Source: Pantoea sp. WMus005
Lineage (GTDB): Bacteria > Pseudomonadota > Gammaproteobacteria > Enterobacterales > Enterobacteriaceae
Reading direction: 5' to 3'
Length of the DNA: 64,000 bases
Assembly (NCBI RefSeq): GCF_013415305.1
Contig: NZ_JACBXU010000001.1
Span: 1,984,001-2,048,000, forward strand
Shown piece after piece: positions 25,845-33,523 of the stretch. Both the position numbers and the translations under genes were made by a program. Position 1 is the first letter of the stretch. Each line of letters opens with the position of its first letter. The notes below the pieces were generated by a model. That model ran no database searches and was not told where the DNA came from. It saw only the letters and a program-made list of their open reading frames with translations.

Positions 25845-26864
25845 TTACCACTTCAGCCCCAGTCCGGTAGAGAAAATGCCCTCATTCAGGGTATCGGGTA
25901 TGCCGCTGACCAGATTGCGATGATAGCCAATATGCAGGGTTGACCAGGAGGTCAGGCTGTAACGCATCCCGACTTCTGCATCCAGCATAAATACCCCGTC
26001 ATCATCCAGCGAATGACCGACATCACCGTTGCTGTAAAGCGTGACCGATTTGCCCAACAGATAGCGCTGATAGTTCCAGCGCAGCGAGCCGCCAAAATGC
26101 TTTTCTTCCCGATCGTCGCTGTAGCCATACTCAAAGGCCCCGCCCAGCACGGAAAGTGAGAACGCGCTGAGTTCGGTATCCCACAGCTGATAACCCGGGC
26201 CGGTACCGATCAACGCCTGGCGTGACAGATTCTCCACCCAGTCGCGTTTATAGGTTGCGCGGGTCTGCCAGAAAAACTGCTCCCTGACCAGATAGTCAAA
26301 GGCGTAGCGCAGGCTGTAGTTGTCGGTGTTGACGCTTTCATTTTCCTGCTCGCGATTGTAGGTCGCGCCGATATCGTGCCGCCATTTCCCCTGGTTGAGT
26401 TTGGTGTTGAGCGCGAAGCTATAGTCATCGGTTTTGGTCGAGGCTTTTTTGACCTTCACGCCTGCATCAATGTTGCCGGTCCAGGCGAGCTGATCGGTGC
26501 GAACTTTGGCTTTCATAAACTCGTCTATGCGCCGCACCGAGACCTGCTGTTCCTGCTCATTGCGTTCCACCCAGACATAACCGGGATCGGAAGAAGAGAG
26601 CCGCACCTGATAATGCTCGCCGGTCTTTTTGTTTTCGACGTTCACCGGATTCTCGCTGGCGAGCGTACTCACTGCACGCCAGTCCAGCGTGACGGTCCCG
26701 GCATACTGTGTCTCTATCCCCAGCTTGCCGTCGCTGAGATAACGAATGGTGCCGGTCAGCCGGTCGCCATTATTCAGCCAGACGGTATCGGCTGCGGCCT
26801 GCTGTGCCCATCCGGCACAGCAAAGCGTGACCAGCAGCGAGGTAAAGGAGGTGGGGCAACGCAT
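25845..26864 (-). CDS. DUF481 outer-membrane beta-barrel protein (YdiY-like)
   Basis: A 339-residue exported protein. The signal peptide spans ~1-25 (LVTLCCAGWAQQAAA). The N-terminal part resembles an SH3/LSm-like periplasmic segment (DTVWLNNGDRLTGTIRYLSD). The rest alternates aromatic and polar residues as in beta-barrels (NYSLRYAFDYLVREQFFWQ, LGGAFEYGYSDDREEKHFGG) and ends with a terminal aromatic (GLGLKW), as outer-membrane proteins need for assembly. AGGGAAAGCT precedes the ATG. Function unknown. Confidence 0.82.
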   Translation of the reverse strand: MRCPTSFTSLLVTLCCAGWAQQAAADTVWLNNGDRLTGTIRYLSDGKLGIETQYAGTVTLDWRAVSTLASENPVNVENKKTGEHYQVRLSSSDPGYVWVERNEQEQQVSVRRIDEFMKAKVRTDQLAWTGNIDAGVKVKKASTKTDDYSFALNTKLNQGKWRHDIGATYNREQENESVNTDNYSLRYAFDYLVREQFFWQTRATYKRDWVENLSRQALIGTGPGYQLWDTELSAFSLSVLGGAFEYGYSDDREEKHFGGSLRWNYQRYLLGKSVTLYSNGDVGHSLDDDGVFMLDAEVGMRYSLTSWSTLHIGYHRNLVSGIPDTLNEGIFSTGLGLKW

Positions 26865-26962
26865 AGCTTTCCCTGTAAAGGCGTCGTCTTAAGCAGGCGA
26901 CGTGTCAACGCAAAATCTGACCTGACAATTAAGCCGATCCCGCGAGGATATGCAATCAGCCT

Positions 26963-27559
26963 TCAGGAGAGATCATGCAATGCTTTACCGAGAGGCGGGC
27001 CCAGCGTGAAATCGCTAAAACGGATTCCCAGTCCCTGGCGTTCCGGCGAGCAGCCCATCACACCGACAAAACGCCGTGCCTGATCGGGCCACGGACAGAG
27101 TCGCAACAGTGGCCAGGTCACTCCGTCGCTGGAGTACTGGATCCTCAGCGCCGCATTTTGCAGCGTGGCACGCATCCAGAACTGTTGTGCATCGCCGGGA
27201 AAGACGCCCGTAGACCAGTCGGAGAACTCACGCGTTACCACGCTGCCAATGGCGGGCTGATCATCGTTAAATTCAATACCCGCTTTGACCCAGTGCGTTT
27301 CGCTGTCCTGAATAAACAGACCGGCCTGATCGTAGAGCTGACTGAAGTCCGCTCTCACCTGCACCTGAACGGTAAAATCACTTTCTACCCAGAAGCCAAA
27401 GGCGTGGCCACTGTGCCGTTCAAAGCCGTACCAGGTATGGAGCCAGAAATCGCTGTTTAACGCGGTTTCGAACTGCAGCGTATCACCATCAAAACGGTGT
27501 ACTGGCGGCTGATTAATCCAGACGCCTCCTTCGGTGGTCAGTGAACTCACTGCTGGCAT
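26963..27559 (-). CDS. DUF1349 (concanavalin-like) protein
   Basis: A 198-residue soluble protein. LQFETALNSDFWLHTWYGF, TVQVQVRADFSQLYDQAGLF, THWVKAGIEF and RRFVGVMGCSPERQGLGIRF are the recurrent DUF1349 blocks, a lectin/glucanase-like beta-sandwich family found in bacteria and fungi. There is no signal peptide. A strong AAGGAG stands before the ATG. Carbohydrate binding is an inference from the fold. Confidence 0.84.
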   Translation of the reverse strand: MPAVSSLTTEGGVWINQPPVHRFDGDTLQFETALNSDFWLHTWYGFERHSGHAFGFWVESDFTVQVQVRADFSQLYDQAGLFIQDSETHWVKAGIEFNDDQPAIGSVVTREFSDWSTGVFPGDAQQFWMRATLQNAALRIQYSSDGVTWPLLRLCPWPDQARRFVGVMGCSPERQGLGIRFSDFTLGPPLGKALHDLS

Positions 27560-27902
27560 AAGGACTCCTTTCTGTACGTTAAGCCGCCTGCGTTTAGTCC
27601 GGGCTGCTGTATGGCGATTATTCTGATTATCATAACGTTTATTGGTCAGGTAGCGGCAGACTGAAAGGTAAATCTGATGATGCTGATGAAAACGGCGAAG
27701 TGATGACCAGCCCAGTGATAGCAGACCATTCAGTCTGTTTACGGCTTCGCTTATTTTTCTTAGCGGAAATAAATGATATTCATCAGGACCAGTTCACTTA
27801 ACTATTTCATTTTGTTAATTGCCTGGCAAAAACCACGTTTAACAACCAGGCTTGTTTTGTCTGAGGGCAACTGAACTCATTAAATATAAGGATTAAGCCA
27901 CC
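27560..27902. other. Intergenic region, AT-rich, no gene seen
   Basis: Contains the 5' region of the DUF2171 gene. CCTGG...CCAGG repeats flank an A/C-rich stretch near 27821-27850. No promoter is confident. Confidence 0.3.
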
Positions 27903-28139
27903 ATGGTAGATAAATCAGAAATTCTGGATCACGCACAGGTTGTTGATGTCAATGGCGAACATGTCGGCGTTGTTGACCATTTTGAAGGCGACGACAAAAT
28001 TAAGCTGGCGAAAAGCGATCCTGAAGCAGGCGGCAAACACCACATTATTCCATTCAGCTGGGTGAAAGAAGTTGACGATAATAAAGTCATCCTCTCTAAA
28101 GCCAAAGCGGATGTAGAGAGTGAGTGGCAGTCTGCATAA
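27903..28139 (+). CDS. DUF2171 family protein (78 aa)
   Basis: A small acidic protein: VDKSEILDHAQVVDVNGEHV, GVVDHFEGDDKIKLAKSDP and HHIIPFSWVKEVDDNKVIL. This is the DUF2171 pattern (PRC-barrel-like), often stress-associated in gamma-proteobacteria, function unknown. AAGGATTAAGCCACC precedes the ATG and a terminator follows, so it looks like a single-gene unit. Confidence 0.85.
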   Translation: MVDKSEILDHAQVVDVNGEHVGVVDHFEGDDKIKLAKSDPEAGGKHHIIPFSWVKEVDDNKVILSKAKADVESEWQSA

Positions 28140-28145
28140 AAAAAT

Positions 28146-28177
28146 AGCCGTGGCGCCTGCCGCGGCTTATTTCTTTT
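28146..28177 (+). terminator. Terminator of the DUF2171 gene
   Basis: AGCCGTGG / CCGCGGCT stem (28146-28153 with 28160-28167) followed by TATTTCTTTT. Confidence 0.75.
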
Positions 28178-28250
28178 CTGGTACGTATATCTGCGCTGTA
28201 AATACTCCCCCCTTCTCTTTCCGATAATTCAATCGCACTGCCCTGTCGCC

Positions 28251-28832
28251 TCAGAGGCTGGTATTTTCCGCCTGTAGTGAGGAGTAACAGCCAAATACCC
28301 CGTCAAGCAGCAAATAGCTTTCTGAGCCTGGCAATTCAAAATGCCACCACTAGGTTGCAATGCCGGTGAAGCCGCCCCCCAGCATGATGGCATTGAGCAT
28401 CAGCCGGTTGCGCTGCGCCTGAACCCCCACATCAGGATGATAAGGATGGGAGTGTTCACTCATCTCATCGAAGCCAGTGCCCATATCCACGATTTCGCCG
28501 CGCTCATCGATCAGCGTCACATCTACCGCAGTGCCACGGCTGTGGTTTGATCCGCGCGAAAGCGGCACAACATAGTCGGGATTCGGGCAGGCATTCCACA
28601 GAATTGCCTGCGCTTCGGGTGGACGGTACGCGTCGAGGATGAGCAGTGTATAGCCCGCAACACGGGCGATATTGATACTTTTCGCCAGCGCTTTCGCCGC
28701 ATCAACGTGCAGCAGACAGCGTGCGTCGCGATAGATCGGCTGACTGGTAAGGTTATCGGCGGTGGCATATTTAAGGTCAATCGCTAACTGAGGAAATGCC
28801 TCAGCAATATCAACAAGATTTTTACTTTCCAT
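28251..28832 (-). pseudogene. ddpX: D-Ala-D-Ala dipeptidase (DdpX/VanX) interrupted by an amber codon
   Basis: The open part (28832-28350, 160 aa) has YRDARCLLH, ILDAYRPPEAQ, the zinc motif GSNHSRGTAVDVTL and MLNAIMLGGGFTGIAT. The next codon is TAG (28352-28350). Reading on in frame gives WWHFELPGSESYLLLDGVFG and a stop (TGA) at 28251, matching the EWWHFELP...SYPLL end of E. coli DdpX. One base change (GAG to TAG) thus hits the glutamate of EWWH, the catalytic base, and removes the following zinc-ligand His. Full length would be 193 residues. The 160-residue product should be inactive unless the stop is suppressed; a sequencing error is the alternative. Confidence 0.88.
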
Positions 28833-29314
28833 GACGGGGTGCTCCCTGTTTTGTGCTCTGTGGCGGGTTGTCGTAAGCGGAGTGTTGAAGCGGTCATCAT
28901 GGCATTACGGCGGAAGGAAAAAAAGATGCCGTGAATTTTTGAGTCTGAGTGTAGTGTGGCAGTTTACTTACTCAGGATTCTGACTGACAGCGTTGATGGC
29001 TTCAGGAATGGGTACAGGCGGAATAATCAGTTTGCTGAACTCAGGAACTGCAGCACTTAATAAATAATCACAGTAAAATGAAAAGCATTATTTAATTCCC
29101 AGGAAATTTAAATACTTTGTCATTTTTACTTCATAGCAAAGCGCAGGAGTTAATTATTTTATTTTGCGATTCTGGCCGCAAAATACATTATTTTAATTGC
29201 GAGACAACTCGCTGGCTTACATCAGCTTTCAGCTGGACTTTATTCTTATTAGTTGATTATACGTACAGGTATTTAGCGCGATACAGAGGTGTTGGAGCAC
29301 CTCTGCAATGCTAA
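28833..29314. other. AT-rich non-coding stretch at the left edge of the argU islet
   Basis: No credible gene. A frame at 29117-29314 has no ribosome-binding site and no recognisable sequence. A hairpin CAGAGGTG-TTGGAG-CACCTCTG spans 29284-29305, just upstream of the symE frame. Confidence 0.35.
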
Positions 29315-29416
29315 TCACAATCCTATTTAGAGAGAATAGAGATCAGGACTGAGTCAGAGTGTAATGCAGTTGGTTTAACTTCAGAAGCCCCTTCTATTAC
29401 TCAGCATAAGTTAACA

Positions 29417-29671
29417 GTGAGTTACGCCAGCCGGTATCCCAGCTATACCCGAATTCCATCGATCATTATGAAAGGCCAGTGGCTGACTGCCGCCGGATTC
29501 ATCACCGGCACCGAAATCGAGGTGAATTTCACCGCAGACCGCATCGTGCTGACCGTTAAACCACCAGAGCATGTTGATGAACAATTGGTCAACGTGTTAG
29601 TGCAACTGAATAAGTTGCCTGCAAGGAAACAGAAGCAGGTGCTAGCATTGTCAGGTGTGGCTAAAGGGTAA
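29417..29671 (+). CDS. SymE-family toxin, start codon uncertain
   Basis: SYASRYPSYTRIPSIIMKGQ, WLTAAGFITGTEIEV and LPARKQKQVLAL match SymE, the SOS-induced AbrB-fold toxin of the E. coli type I system SymE/SymR. The frame is open upstream to 29315 and still SymE-like (LTSEAPSITQHKLTV) but has no ATG/GTG/TTG there with a good ribosome-binding site; where related proteins begin, AGG occurs instead of ATG. The GTG at 29417 is internal to the family domain and preceded by a poor site. So this may be a decaying gene or use a rare start. Confidence 0.6.
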   Translation: MSYASRYPSYTRIPSIIMKGQWLTAAGFITGTEIEVNFTADRIVLTVKPPEHVDEQLVNVLVQLNKLPARKQKQVLALSGVAKG

Positions 29672-29691
29672 TGGCACTGGCGTGAAAGCAT

Positions 29692-29714
29692 GCCGCTTCT
29701 TGTTAGTGAGCGGC
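29692..29714 (+). terminator. Hairpin after the SymE-like gene
   Basis: GCCGCT / AGCGGC inverted repeat 20 bases beyond the symE-like stop, followed by an AT-rich stretch rather than a T-run. Confidence 0.4.
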
Positions 29715-29897
29715 AGATTAAATCATTTATTATTGTGGGTGCCGGTGAACGGTGACTGCAAGATGCTGGATGTGGCAATAGAAACAAAGCCAGACTGCTT
29801 TAAGAATCAGTTGCAGGAAGAGAGATTTATGTAGCTTGTCAGAAGCATTATGAATGGGCTGTGAATTGATAACAGTAGCATTACAGTACAAATATGC

Positions 29898-30419
29898 ATG
29901 ATGGATTATGACCGCCTTTCAAGTGATGGAAAACGGGTAAAGCTAAACTGCTATGGTGTTGGTTCTTTTGACATTTTTTCGGGCATTGAAAGGTATATTA
30001 ACAATCCAGATTGCTCTGACATTGAGAAGGCAGCAATTCCGCCTGGAACATACTGCATCGTAGACAGGCCAGAAGGCAGTTTACTAAATCGCGCCCGAGC
30101 AGAGTTGATTGATATGGCCCATTTGTACCGAAATCATCACTCAGAGTGGTTCGGTCTATACAGCGCGAAAACCATGAGTGACTACGTTTTTGTTAATGGC
30201 GTAAAGCGCGGCAGCTTCAGGCTTCACCCACTCAATACTGACGGTTCCGGCGTATCATGGGGATGCATAACCCTCTATCGTTCAACTGACTTCCAGACTT
30301 TGCGCAGTTCGTTGTTGCGGAGAAAAAAAGTCGTCGTGCCGGGTAGTCATGGTTTACTGGCATACGGACGCATTGATGTTCCTGGAGTTCCTGATTTCAC
30401 AAAGTGTGTAGTGCGGTGA
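29898..30419 (+). CDS. Tlde1/DUF2778 peptidoglycan-targeting effector-like protein
   Basis: A 173-residue protein of the DUF2778 family (L,D-transpeptidase-like; type VI effector Tlde1 of Salmonella). GVGSFDIFSG, INNPDCSDIEKAAIPPGTYC, RGSFRLHPLNTDGSGVSWGC and ITLYRSTDFQTLR are family blocks. The catalytic pair is H110 and C123 (HxxxxxxGSxxxWGC). Characterised Tlde1 cuts or exchanges D-amino acids in peptidoglycan of target cells. There is no signal peptide, as expected for T6SS delivery. Two tandem ATGs (29898, 29901) and no strong ribosome-binding site. The downstream gene overlaps its stop. No T6SS core genes are in the window. Confidence 0.82.
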   Translation: MMDYDRLSSDGKRVKLNCYGVGSFDIFSGIERYINNPDCSDIEKAAIPPGTYCIVDRPEGSLLNRARAELIDMAHLYRNHHSEWFGLYSAKTMSDYVFVNGVKRGSFRLHPLNTDGSGVSWGCITLYRSTDFQTLRSSLLRRKKVVVPGSHGLLAYGRIDVPGVPDFTKCVVR

Positions 30420-30628
30420 AAATACAAATATTTATTATAATTCTATCCGCTTCCTGGATTCTTATTCCTGAAGAGTTCATCAGATCACTGGTTGAAGGCC
30501 ACATTAGTGGTGATGGTGAAAGCGCTATGGATAGTTTTGAATTCACCGTGATTGTGCTTAAGGCAGTGTTTTCCCTGCTGCTAGCCTTTATCGGTGCCTG
30601 GCTTTATCGTAAAGCGAGTCAACGATAA
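30416..30628 (+). CDS. Small membrane protein, candidate immunity partner of the Tlde1-like effector
   Basis: A 70-residue protein starting at GTG 30416, which overlaps the TGA of the effector gene (GTGA). The N-terminal helix KIQIFIIILSASWILIP could be a signal anchor; a ~25-residue acidic loop (VEGHISGDGESAMDSFEF) and a second helix (VLKAVFSLLLAFIGAWLY) follow, then a basic tail. The loop would lie in the periplasm, where Tlde1 acts. Immunity is inferred from position and topology; I do not recognise the sequence. Confidence 0.65.
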   Translation: MKIQIFIIILSASWILIPEEFIRSLVEGHISGDGESAMDSFEFTVIVLKAVFSLLLAFIGAWLYRKASQR

Positions 30629-30640
30629 CGTAGCGACATT

Positions 30641-30763
30641 TTAGAAGTGGATCTTATGCCATGTGTGCAACATGGCATCTGAAATGGCGTGCTTGCGGGC
30701 ATAAACTCCGGATTCAGCTTCGTGAAGAACATTGATGATCTGTTCCCAGGCAAAACGCTTCTT
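30641..30763 (-). pseudogene. Eroded IS3-family transposase OrfA fragment
   Basis: On the minus strand 30763-30641 reads KKRFAWEQIINVLHEAESGV, YARKHAISDAMLHTW, KIHF, stop. This is the N-terminal helix-turn-helix of IS3/IS407-type OrfA (xKRFTEEQIIxxLxEAExG...CRKHxISxATFYxW) with a few residues lost between GV and RKH, no start codon in frame and no downstream part. Only ~40 codons survive; no terminal inverted repeats seen. Confidence 0.75.
30656..30678. other. Hairpin after the candidate immunity gene
   Basis: Perfect 9-bp stem ATGCCATGT / ACATGGCAT with a GTGCA loop, 27 bases beyond the stop at 30628. No T-tract. Confidence 0.4.
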
Positions 30764-30891
30764 CAAAGGATGTTCTCATTGAGCTTATGAAGACATTACT
30801 AACATCGCGGTGTATTAGTCAAAGGGAAGCAGTTAAATTGAACTAAAATAGTTATCAAACTTTATCATATGCAAAATAACCCAGCACAAAA

Positions 30892-31215
30892 CTAACTTCT
30901 AATTTTCCTGACAAATTTATAGGATTTCCAGGTCAGTTTCAGAGGAGTCACAAAATAGACCACAAGAAATGCAAACGTCAGAATGATAATATATGGAATA
31001 GCATTTGAAGCATCCGCATTGAAAATGCCATCCAATCCAATAAGCATCAAAATAACAAGAGCAATGACACCGCCCCAAAAGCGTTTACTCAAATCAATAA
31101 CGAGGCTTTGTAGTGTATCTTTTTTTGATTCGTCTTTTTTGATGGTGCTCTTGAGCTTACCGATATCTTTAGCAGAGAAGCCGTTATTATAGAGTTCTTG
31201 CTCAAATTCGTTCAT
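30892..31215 (-). CDS. Two-TM hypothetical protein of the argU islet (107 aa)
   Basis: Starts MNEFEQELYNNGFSAKDIGK at ATG 31215, with AGGA 8 bases upstream (the ATG at 31224 abuts it). A charged N-terminal cytosolic helix is followed by two helices (GGVIALVILMLIGLDGIF and AIPYIIILTFAFLVVYFV) and a basic tail. Low GC relative to the flanking core genes suggests transfer. No family recognised. Confidence 0.65.
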   Translation of the reverse strand: MNEFEQELYNNGFSAKDIGKLKSTIKKDESKKDTLQSLVIDLSKRFWGGVIALVILMLIGLDGIFNADASNAIPYIIILTFAFLVVYFVTPLKLTWKSYKFVRKIRS

Positions 31216-31284
31216 CTGATTCATCCTGAATGATGTTGCGATACGTGTGAGTATTGCACAGTGAACGAGACACAAGCTAACCAA

Positions 31285-31570
31285 CCTGCTTACCTGGCCA
31301 GCACTGGTATCAACGTTTCCTCACCTCAGAAGGCTCTGCCTGAACATCATACTTATCATGCAATTGCGCATGATATTAAAATGCTATATGCAATAGACAT
31401 CACGAACAATAAGCAGATCGTATGCACAGAAAAAATACAACCCTATCCAAACTACCATGGGAGTAATACTGGCAATGAGTTTATTGAATATAAATAAGAG
31501 TAAAATGTTGCGGTATCGAACTGACAGTAGAGGAAAAAGAGTACCAGACTGCGAAACAGAAGAGAAAATT
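31285..31570. other. AT-rich stretch between the two-TM gene and argU
   Basis: A plus-strand frame 31261-31497 would need a GTG start without ribosome-binding site and shows no known family; I do not call it a gene. Otherwise nothing recognised. Confidence 0.3.
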
Positions 31571-31647
31571 TGGTACGCCCTACAGGATTCGAACCTGTGA
31601 CCTACGGCTTAGAAGGCCGGTGCTCTATCCAACTGAGCTAAGGGCGC
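31571..31647 (-). tRNA. argU: tRNA-Arg(UCU)
   Basis: On the minus strand a full cloverleaf: acceptor GCGCCCT / AGGGCGT (one G-U pair), D-loop AGCTCAGTTGGATAGAGC, anticodon loop CTTCTAA with anticodon TCT, T-loop GGTTCGAATCC, and encoded CCA. It reads AGA codons. Its promoter is textbook (see 31663-31690). Its 3' end faces the accessory islet at lower coordinates. In E. coli this tRNA is the DLP12 prophage attachment site beside folD, the same neighbourhood as here. Confidence 0.97.
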
Positions 31648-31662
31648 ATGGAGATGGCACGG

Positions 31663-31690
31663 ATTATACGTCGGGAAGCGGGTACGTCAA
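31663..31690 (-). promoter_or_regulatory. Strong sigma-70 promoter of argU
   Basis: TTGACG (31690-31685), 16-bp spacer, perfect TATAAT (31668-31663), then a GC-rich discriminator; about 15 bases before the tRNA 5' end. Confidence 0.88.
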
Positions 31691-31741
31691 CGTTTTTGCC
31701 GTTTCTCCGCAGCGAAGTGCTGCGGGAATAACCAACTGGCA

Positions 31742-32245
31742 TCAATGACGCCTGCGCCATTCACTGAGCGACACGAGTTTACTGCTGCCGGTCAATTCTC
31801 CTTCCAGCTCAATCCCTTGTGATGTGAAACGCGCATTGTATTGCTCACGAAGCGCGTGCAGCTCCTGGCTGTCTGGCTCCAGCTGTCGCAGAAAGCCCAG
31901 CGCGAGCAGCAACTGCTGGCGGCTGATAAGCGGTGAAAAACCGGCGCGACTGAGAATCGCATGCCAGCGCTGGCTGTTCTCCTCGCTGCCGTCAACAATC
32001 AACACCTGCCAGATCAGCAGTACCGCTGCGGCATTATGCAGATGCGTTTCATTATCGTGGCTGAGATAGTCGGTAAACTCTTTCGCCGCCTCTTTTCCCA
32101 TCATAGAGATCATTGATTCCACCTGTACCGGTGGCAGCTGCAGTCGTTTGCTGAGCCGCTGGGCAGCGTGGCGTGAGCCCGCGGTGAGCAGCTGAAATCC
32201 AGCGACAAACACCACCGCCAGAGTCGCAAGCATTATCCAAATCAT
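31742..32245 (-). CDS. Membrane-anchored hypothetical protein (167 aa)
   Basis: Starts MIWIMLATLAVVFVAGFQLL, a single N-terminal helix, followed by an entirely helical cytosolic domain (AQRLSKRLQLPPVQVESMIS, DYLSHDNETHLHNAAAVLLI, LLALGFLRQLEPDSQELHAL). GGGGA lies 9 bases before the ATG at 32245; the frame extends to 32326. Divergent from folD. No family recognised. Confidence 0.72.
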   Translation of the reverse strand: MIWIMLATLAVVFVAGFQLLTAGSRHAAQRLSKRLQLPPVQVESMISMMGKEAAKEFTDYLSHDNETHLHNAAAVLLIWQVLIVDGSEENSQRWHAILSRAGFSPLISRQQLLLALGFLRQLEPDSQELHALREQYNARFTSQGIELEGELTGSSKLVSLSEWRRRH

Positions 32246-32418
32246 TACATCGTCCCCGGATTGTCCTGTCGATATCATACGCATGCAGGCGGGTACTCGT
32301 CGCGGCGAAAAAGCAGGAAAGCGCATGCGCGGCTGAAACTGTGACTGACAGCGCGCCGCGCTTCTGACAAAATAGCGTCCTTCCCCGATTCAACACAACA
32401 CAGTGGATTTCCTCTCTG

Positions 32419-33285
32419 ATGGCAGCAAAAATTATTGACGGTAAAACGATTGCGCAGCAGGTGCGTCTTGAGGTTGCGGAAAAAGTGAAGCAGCGTCTGG
32501 CCGCCGGAAAACGCGCGCCGGGTCTGGCCGTGGTTCTGGTGGGTGAAAACCCGGCATCGCAGATTTACGTGACCAGCAAACGCCGCGCCTGTGAAGAGGT
32601 CGGTTTCCACTCCCGCTCTTACGATCTGCCTGCCACCACCCGCGAAGCTGAGCTGCTGGAGCTGATCGATAAGCTCAATCAGGATGACGAAATCGATGGC
32701 ATCCTGGTGCAGCTGCCGCTGCCAGCGGGCATCGATAATGTGAAGGTGCTGGAGCGCATCACGCCAGATAAAGATGTTGATGGCTTCCACCCTTATAACG
32801 TGGGTCGCCTGTGTCAGCGTGCGCCAACCCTGCGTCCCTGCACGCCGCGCGGTATCGTGACGCTGCTGGAGCGCTACAACATTGACACCTATGGCCTGAA
32901 CGCTGTGGTGGTCGGGGCGTCCAACATTGTCGGCCGTCCGATGAGCATGGAGCTGCTGCTCGCGGGCTGTACTACGACTGTGACCCACCGCTTTACCAAA
33001 GATCTGCGCCATCACATTGAGCATGCCGATCTGCTGGTCGTTGCGGTGGGCAAGCCAGGCTTTATTCCGGGCGACTGGATCAAACCCGGTGCCATCGTTA
33101 TCGACGTGGGTATTAACCGTCTGGATAGCGGCAAAGTGGTGGGCGACGTTGATTTTGACCGCGCATCAGAGCGTGCCGCCTGGATCACTCCGGTGCCGGG
33201 CGGTGTGGGTCCGATGACAGTGGCAACCCTGATTCAAAACACGCTGCAGGCGTGCGAAGAGTTTCATGATAAAGAGGTAGTTTAA
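32419..33285 (+). CDS. folD: FolD: methylene-THF dehydrogenase / methenyl-THF cyclohydrolase
   Basis: A 288-residue cytosolic bifunctional enzyme that interconverts 5,10-methylene-, 5,10-methenyl- and 10-formyl-tetrahydrofolate. Signatures: [20 protein letters not shown] (with catalytic K), [30 protein letters not shown], the NADP loop [17 protein letters not shown] and [17 protein letters not shown]. Length is as in E. coli. The ybcJ gene starts on the base after the stop, so they form an operon. Confidence 0.97.
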   Translation: MAAKIIDGKTIAQQVRLEVAEKVKQRLAAGKRAPGLAVVLVGENPASQIYVTSKRRACEEVGFHSRSYDLPATTREAELLELIDKLNQDDEIDGILVQLPLPAGIDNVKVLERITPDKDVDGFHPYNVGRLCQRAPTLRPCTPRGIVTLLERYNIDTYGLNAVVVGASNIVGRPMSMELLLAGCTTTVTHRFTKDLRHHIEHADLLVVAVGKPGFIPGDWIKPGAIVIDVGINRLDSGKVVGDVDFDRASERAAWITPVPGGVGPMTVATLIQNTLQACEEFHDKEVV

Positions 33286-33498
33286 ATGACAAGTTTTTCA
33301 CTGGGTAAATTCCCGCATGTCGATCTGTGTGACCTGCTGAAACTGGAAGGCTGGGTTCAGAGCGGTGCACAGGCGAAAGTCGTGATTGCCGAGGGTGAAG
33401 TGAAGGTGAATGGCGCGGTTGAAACCCGTAAGCGCTGCAAGATCGTGGCTGGTCAGACCGTGGAATTTGCCGGTTTCCGCATCACTGTGGTCGAGTAA
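33286..33498 (+). CDS. ybcJ: YbcJ, S4-domain RNA-binding protein
   Basis: A 70-residue protein with the S4 fold: CDLLKLEGWVQSGAQAKVVI, AEGEVKVNGAVETRKRCKI, VEFAGFRITVVE. E. coli YbcJ is a small RNA-binding, ribosome-associated protein. It directly abuts folD, as in E. coli, and a hairpin follows. Confidence 0.93.
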   Translation: MTSFSLGKFPHVDLCDLLKLEGWVQSGAQAKVVIAEGEVKVNGAVETRKRCKIVAGQTVEFAGFRITVVE

Positions 33499-33505
33499 TT
33501 CCGGG

Positions 33506-33523
33506 GCGTCCCTGCGGGGACGC
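33506..33523. terminator. Hairpin between ybcJ and the convergent AAA ATPase gene
   Basis: GCGTCCC / GGGACGC stem with TGCG loop; no T-tract. It overlaps the stop of the minus-strand gene. Confidence 0.5.

Noticed and set aside
29117..29314. 65-codon plus-strand frame in the AT-rich gap.
   Set aside because: No ribosome-binding site or family resemblance; composition looks non-coding.
29736..29834. Short plus-strand frame (…CKMLDVAIETKPDCFKN…) between the symE-like and Tlde1-like genes.
   Set aside because: No start signal or recognisable similarity; too short to support.
31261..31497. 78-codon plus-strand frame next to argU.
   Set aside because: Needs a GTG start, has no ribosome-binding site and no recognisable sequence, and overlaps the 5' region of the minus-strand two-TM gene.
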